Positions 61,209 through 64,000 of a stretch of DNA of 64,000 nucleotides are shown here, in pieces. The first letter of the stretch is position 1, and each line of letters begins with the position of its first letter. The translations under genes were made by a program, and so were the position numbers. The stretch is taken from NCBI GenBank assembly GCA_022822265.1, contig JAJECA010000025.1, forward strand, positions 1-64,000, in the 5' to 3' direction. The notes under the pieces were generated by a model that saw only the letters and a program-made list of their open reading frames with translations, ran no database searches and was not told the origin of the DNA. The stretch is from Acidimicrobiia bacterium. Its GTDB lineage: Bacteria; Actinomycetota; Acidimicrobiia; Acidimicrobiales; Bin134.

Positions 61209-61290
61209 GGTGGTCGGCGGGTCCTGTCACCTACGGCGGCCTGGCCGTCGGGGCGGCCAGGTCCGCCTGCGGTGCCACCCCCCGACCACC
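61209..61290. other. Long imperfect GC-rich hairpin downstream of larC
   Basis: Nested arms pair in order: GGTGGTCGG (61209-61217) with CCGACCACC (61282-61290); CACC (61228-61231) with GGTG (61271-61274); GGCGG with CCGCC; and CCTGGCC (61240-61246) with GGCCAGG (61255-61261). It could be a structured RNA leader of the downstream hydrolase gene, a palindromic repeat unit or a terminator of larBC. No T-run follows. Confidence 0.5.
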
Positions 61291-61326
61291 TCCGTTGGGT
61301 ACCTCTCCCGTTGTGAATTGGTAGGG

Positions 61327-61353
61327 AGGGGCGGCGGCTTTGCCACCGCCCCT
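61327..61353. terminator. Strong hairpin before the MBL-fold gene
   Basis: AGGGGCGG-C-GGC and GCC-A-CCGCCCCT form a 12-position stem with one mismatch and a TTT loop. It ends 13 bp before the GTG of the next gene. No T-run is present. Terminator or translation-control element are both possible. Confidence 0.4.
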
Positions 61354-61366
61354 ATGATCGGGCGTT

Positions 61367-62083
61367 GTGATTGAGGATCGGCTGTACTTCAGACAGCTTT
61401 TGTCGGGGCGGGACTTGGCGGTTGGGGACATGATGGCCCGGCAGATGGTGAACTTCGTCTATCTGATCGGGGATCGGGAGACGGGGGAAGCGGTGGTGGT
61501 GGACCCGGCTTATGACCCGCAGGGGATCGTGGATCTAGTTGAGGCCGATGGGATGCGGCTGACGGGGGTGTTGGCCACCCACTACCACGCCGATCATGTG
61601 GGCGGGTCGATAATGCAGTTCTCCATCACGGGGGTGGCCGAGCTGTTGGAGCTGGTGTCGGTTCCAGTGCACGTGCAGGCCGATGAGGCCCGCTTCGTCA
61701 CCATGACAACGGGCATCGGGGAAGACGATCTGTGCCTGCACCACAGCGGCGATGTGCTGTCGGTGGGGGAGGTGGACATCGAGATGATCCACACGCCGGG
61801 CCACACTCCCGGAAGCCAGTGCTTTTTGACCAACGGGCGTTTGGTGGCCGGCGACACGCTGTTCTTGGAGGGGTGCGGGAGGACCGATCTGCCGGGAAGC
61901 GATCCAGCGGCAATGTATGAGAGCCTCACCCAGCGCCTGGCCCGAGTTCCCGACAGTGCGACTCTGTATCCCGGGCATCTGTACTCGCCCCAGCCGTCGG
62001 CGTCGATGGGCGAAACCCGCCAAACCAACTACGTGTTCATGCCCCGCTCGGCCGAGCAGTGGATGGCGATGTTCGGCGGGTGA
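61367..62083 (+). CDS. Metallo-beta-lactamase-fold hydrolase (glyoxalase II/persulfide dioxygenase-like)
   Basis: The product has 238 residues from GTG 61367. The metal motif is ATHYHADHVGG (T-H-x-H-x-D-H, about residues 69-79), then MIHTPGHTPGSQCF, LVAGDTLFLEGCGRTDLPG and LYPGHLYS supply the further His and Asp ligands. The GRTDLPG segment resembles persulfide dioxygenase/ETHE1-type and rhodanese-linked MBL proteins. It ends in an overlap with the CMD-like gene, which is followed by the AhpD-like selenoprotein gene, hinting at a common thiol or peroxide related role (inference). Confidence 0.88.
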   Translation: MIEDRLYFRQLLSGRDLAVGDMMARQMVNFVYLIGDRETGEAVVVDPAYDPQGIVDLVEADGMRLTGVLATHYHADHVGGSIMQFSITGVAELLELVSVPVHVQADEARFVTMTTGIGEDDLCLHHSGDVLSVGEVDIEMIHTPGHTPGSQCFLTNGRLVAGDTLFLEGCGRTDLPGSDPAAMYESLTQRLARVPDSATLYPGHLYSPQPSASMGETRQTNYVFMPRSAEQWMAMFGG

Positions 62084-62457
62084 TGGGAATGAGCTCAACT
62101 TCCACCGACAATCCCCTGGCCGCCTTGGACTCCCATGTGGCTGGCCCGCTGGAGGAGTTGGTGCAGGCCCTCGATGGCGTGGGGCTGGATCGCGGATTGT
62201 TGGAACTTTGCGCTGCCCGCATCGAGCAGATGATCGGCGGTGGGGCGTCGGCCGCTTCTCCCCAAGACGACCGAGAGAGGGTCGTGCTGGCGTTCACCGA
62301 GCAATACGTGCTGGACGCCCACGGGGTGACCGATGAGCTGTGCGCCGAGTTGAATGCCCATCTGTCGCCGCCGGAGCTGTCCGCGCTCACCACGGCCATA
62401 GCCACGTTCGAAGCCCTGGCTCGCAGCCGGGCAGTGTTGAAAGGAGTCATGGAATGA
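62083..62457 (+). CDS. CMD/AhpD-like helical protein without CxxC motif
   Basis: The product has about 124 residues. Starts at GTG 62080 or ATG 62083 or 62089 are all possible. The helical pattern LEELVQALDGVGLDRGLLELCAARIEQMIGG, then QDDRERVVLAFTEQYVLDAHGVTDEL and LSALTTAIATFEALARSRAVL, follows the carboxymuconolactone decarboxylase/AhpD fold, but the redox pair after the first helices is missing. It overlaps the next gene as ATGA. I read it as a degenerate paralogue and probable partner subunit of that gene product; the assignment is tentative. Confidence 0.6.
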   Translation: MGMSSTSTDNPLAALDSHVAGPLEELVQALDGVGLDRGLLELCAARIEQMIGGGASAASPQDDRERVVLAFTEQYVLDAHGVTDELCAELNAHLSPPELSALTTAIATFEALARSRAVLKGVME

Positions 62458-62957
62458 CCAGGATCGCCATCCCCGAAGGTGGAATGTCGCTCTTCGACCA
62501 CCAGCCCGAGCTGTTCGCGGTGTTCAACCGGTTCTACGGCACGCTGTGGAGCGAAGGGCAGTTGGACCAGGCCACCAAGGAGGTGGGCCGGCTCCGCAAC
62601 GCCAGGGTCAACGACTGCAACATTTGAAAGAACCTCCGCTTCGCAGGTGCGAAGCAGCAGGGGCTCACCGAAGATCTGGTGGAGCAGATACAGGATGGCT
62701 ACGGCGACAGCGATCTGCCCGATCGATTGAAGCTGGCCTTGCGAATGGCCGATGCGGTGATCTCCGACCCGTCAGGGCTGAGCGAGGCTGATCAGACGGC
62801 TCTGCGGGAGGAGTTCACCTCGGCCGAGTTGGCTGAACTGGCATTGACAGTGGCAATGGCTGCCGGATTCTCCAAAGCGGCCATCGCTTGGGGCCCGCCC
62901 CCGGTCATCCCCGTTACCGAAGTGCCCACCCCCACCCCCGATGGAACGGTGGGCTGA
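62454..62957 (+). CDS. AhpD-like selenoprotein with in-frame TGA read as selenocysteine (Cys-x-x-Sec)
   Basis: The frame starts at ATG 62454 (overlapping the previous stop as ATGA) and runs 168 codons to TGA 62955-62957, with one internal TGA at 62625-62627 (codon 58). Upstream of it reads EVGRLRNARVNDCNI and downstream KNLRFAGAKQQGL; in the CMD/AhpD family this place is RNARVxxCxxCKNLRFAG, so the TGA sits exactly at the second redox Cys. A perfect 7-bp hairpin with AGGT loop begins 10 nt after the TGA. Downstream sequence is fully coding-like in the same frame (family helices LKLALRMADAV and LTSAELAELAL-type). The product would be a 167-residue thiol/selenol oxidoreductase of the peroxidase-reducing AhpD type. 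A plain nonsense mutation is the alternative, but it does not explain the hairpin. Confidence 0.88.
62638..62655 (+). promoter_or_regulatory. Candidate bacterial SECIS element
   Basis: GCTTCGC (62638-62644), loop AGGT (62645-62648) and GCGAAGC (62649-62655) form a perfect stem. It begins 10 nt after the TGA; the classic E. coli fdhF element begins 11 nt after its UGA and has loop AGGUCU. SelB would bind this loop to insert selenocysteine. Both position and the AGGU loop fit. Confidence 0.85.
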
Positions 62958-62966
62958 GTTGAACGG

Positions 62967-63050
<84 letters not shown>

Positions 63051-63126
63051 TGGTTGTCGGGGTGGTCAGCGTACAAGACAACCGAACAGATCGATAACCA
63101 AGAATCACGCGAAATCCCTAGCCGAA

Positions 63127-63155
63127 TGCCAAATTTGTCGAACGCTGGTTATAGT
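63127..63155 (+). promoter_or_regulatory. Possible promoter of the PP2C gene
   Basis: TATAGT at 63150-63155 is a good -10 box; the -35 position, 17 bp upstream, reads TGCCAA and is weak. The gene starts 39 bp downstream. Confidence 0.35.
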
Positions 63156-63193
63156 CCTCCGCAAAGTGGGGGCACCACGGTCATGGAACTCTG

Positions 63194-63991
63194 ATGATCC
63201 GGCTAGAGGCGGGGCAAGCCACCGATAGAGGCCGACGTCGAGAGAAAAACGAAGACTCGATGCTGGTTGAAGGAGAACTCTTCGCGGTCGCTGACGGGTT
63301 GGGGGGTCACCGAGGCGGGGAGGTGGCGTCGGCCTTGGCGGTGGAGGTGCTGGCTGCCCAGGTAGAAACCGCGGTAGAGGCGCGAACTGGTGATCGTCGG
63401 CGACATCTGTTTGCCCGTCGGCCGAATGAGTCGCGGGCTCCTACGCTCGATGAGCTGGTGGATGCGGTGGATCGGGCGAATGAGGAAATCTTGGCCAAGG
63501 CCACGTCGAGTCCTGAATTGGAGGGGATGGGGACCACGTTGTGCGCGCTGGCGGTGGTAGAACACGAGCAAAGCCGGGAGTTGGCGGTGGTCAATGTCGG
63601 CGACTCCCGGGTGTATCGCTGCGATGACAGCGGGTTCCACCAGCTCACCGAGGACCACACCGTGGTGCAAGAGATGGTCAAAGCAGGAATCCTCACTCGC
63701 CAAGAAGCGGAAGTCCACACTTACCGTCACCATCTCAGCCGAGCACTGGGCATTGAGTCGAAAGTGGTGGTGGACGACTGGGTTCTGGAGCCGGTGAGCG
63801 GCCATCGCTACCTGCTGTGCTCAGACGGGCTGACCAACGAGGTACCCGATCGGGACATCCATTCGATCCTGCTGCAATTCGAGTCGCCGGCCGAGGCGGC
63901 GGATGCGTTGGTAAGCCAGGCCTTGCAGCACGGGGGCAGCGACAACATCACGGTCGTTATCGTGGACGTGGCCGACGTCGCCCTACCTTAA
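63194..63991 (+). CDS. PP2C-family serine/threonine protein phosphatase
   Basis: The product has 265 residues. Metal-binding motifs in order: REKNEDSM, FAVADGLGGHRGGE, GMGTTLCAL, VVNVGDSRVYR, LTEDHTVVQEMV, LLCSDGLTNEV and GGSDNITVVIV. These are the usual PstP/Stp PP2C motifs for reversing Ser/Thr kinase action on division and wall proteins. No membrane helix is present, unlike mycobacterial PstP, so it looks soluble. The window ends 9 bp after its stop, so an adjoining kinase or FHA gene cannot be seen. Confidence 0.93.
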   Translation: MIRLEAGQATDRGRRREKNEDSMLVEGELFAVADGLGGHRGGEVASALAVEVLAAQVETAVEARTGDRRRHLFARRPNESRAPTLDELVDAVDRANEEILAKATSSPELEGMGTTLCALAVVEHEQSRELAVVNVGDSRVYRCDDSGFHQLTEDHTVVQEMVKAGILTRQEAEVHTYRHHLSRALGIESKVVVDDWVLEPVSGHRYLLCSDGLTNEVPDRDIHSILLQFESPAEAADALVSQALQHGGSDNITVVIVDVADVALP

Positions 63992-64000
63992 AACCAGCAG

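Noticed and set aside
62454-62627. Reading the AhpD-like gene as a pseudogene cut by a nonsense mutation
   Set aside because: The stop is TGA at the exact redox Cys position, the frame stays open and family-like after it, and a perfect SECIS-type hairpin follows at the correct distance.

Overview
The window is a high-GC bacterial chromosome segment that carries the replication-origin neighbourhood of an actinobacterium, most likely an uncultured member of the class Acidimicrobiia. The basis is gene order and content. sigM-like ECF sigma/anti-sigma, trxB, trxA, cwlM-like, parB, parA, rsmG, jag, yidC, yidD, rnpA, rpmH, dnaA, dnaN, recF, DUF721, gyrB, gyrA, a DUF3566 gene and tRNA-Ile follow the mycobacterial/actinobacterial origin order. 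Actinobacterial families (DUF2342 metalloprotease, DUF3566, DUF4349, SigR/RsrA-like pair) surround it, and there is a rich set of P450, BVMO, CaiB, MaoC, LLM and acyl-CoA dehydrogenase genes. The species assignment is inference.

Layout. 1-6.35 kb (minus): a glycine betaine/proline-type ABC importer with ATPase, permease carrying an extra membrane domain, a binding protein made of two nearly identical fused receptor modules, and the start of a third copy cut by the window edge. 6.4-9.6 kb: a catalytically dead rhomboid-like protein and an arylsulfatase. 9.7-10.2 kb: a RelB/RelE-type toxin-antitoxin pair. 10.2-17.6 kb: an oxidative-catabolism group (BVMO, two P450s, methyltransferase, acyl-CoA dehydrogenase) with an orphan iron-binding lipoprotein under an IdeR/DtxR-type box. 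17.7-21.4 kb: SigR-like sigma factor, zinc anti-sigma, DUF2342 protease, tilS, hpt. 21.5-30.5 kb: a lower-GC Tad/Flp pilus cluster ending in a membrane LysM-BTAD regulator. 30.4-36.4 kb: DUF4349 lipoprotein, SigM-like pair, thioredoxin system, CwlM-like protein.

36.4-50.8 kb is the origin region. Genes left of about 41.65 kb are on the minus strand and those right of 42.0 kb on the plus strand. A perfect 16-bp parS lies at 38062, an inverted pair of DnaA boxes at 41944-41974, and an AT-rich, DnaA-trio-like unwinding candidate in the dnaA-dnaN gap. 50.9-53.1 kb holds a TadE-like orphan, DUF3566, tRNA-Ile(GAT), a tiny membrane protein and a saccharopine-dehydrogenase-like protein. 53.1-58.2 kb (minus) is a six-gene operon (LLM oxidoreductase, TetR, MaoC, SDR, CaiB, inositol-phosphatase family) whose promoter carries a 23-bp palindromic operator. 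58.3-61.2 kb: pheA and larB-larC. 61.4-64 kb: a metallo-beta-lactamase-fold hydrolase, two CMD/AhpD-like genes, tRNA-Leu(CAG) and a PP2C phosphatase.

The most striking item is at 62454-62957. An AhpD-like gene is interrupted by an in-frame TGA exactly where the second Cys of its CxxC redox motif should be, and a perfect 7-bp hairpin with an AGGT loop begins 10 nt after that TGA. This is the configuration of a bacterial selenoprotein (Cys-Asn-Ile-Sec) with its SECIS element. Other points worth attention are a GyrB with Asn at the E. coli Asp426 position, an rnpA with no ATG/GTG/TTG start at its conserved N-terminus (probable CTG start in a CTGA overlap with rpmH), and a strong composition break inside dnaA.
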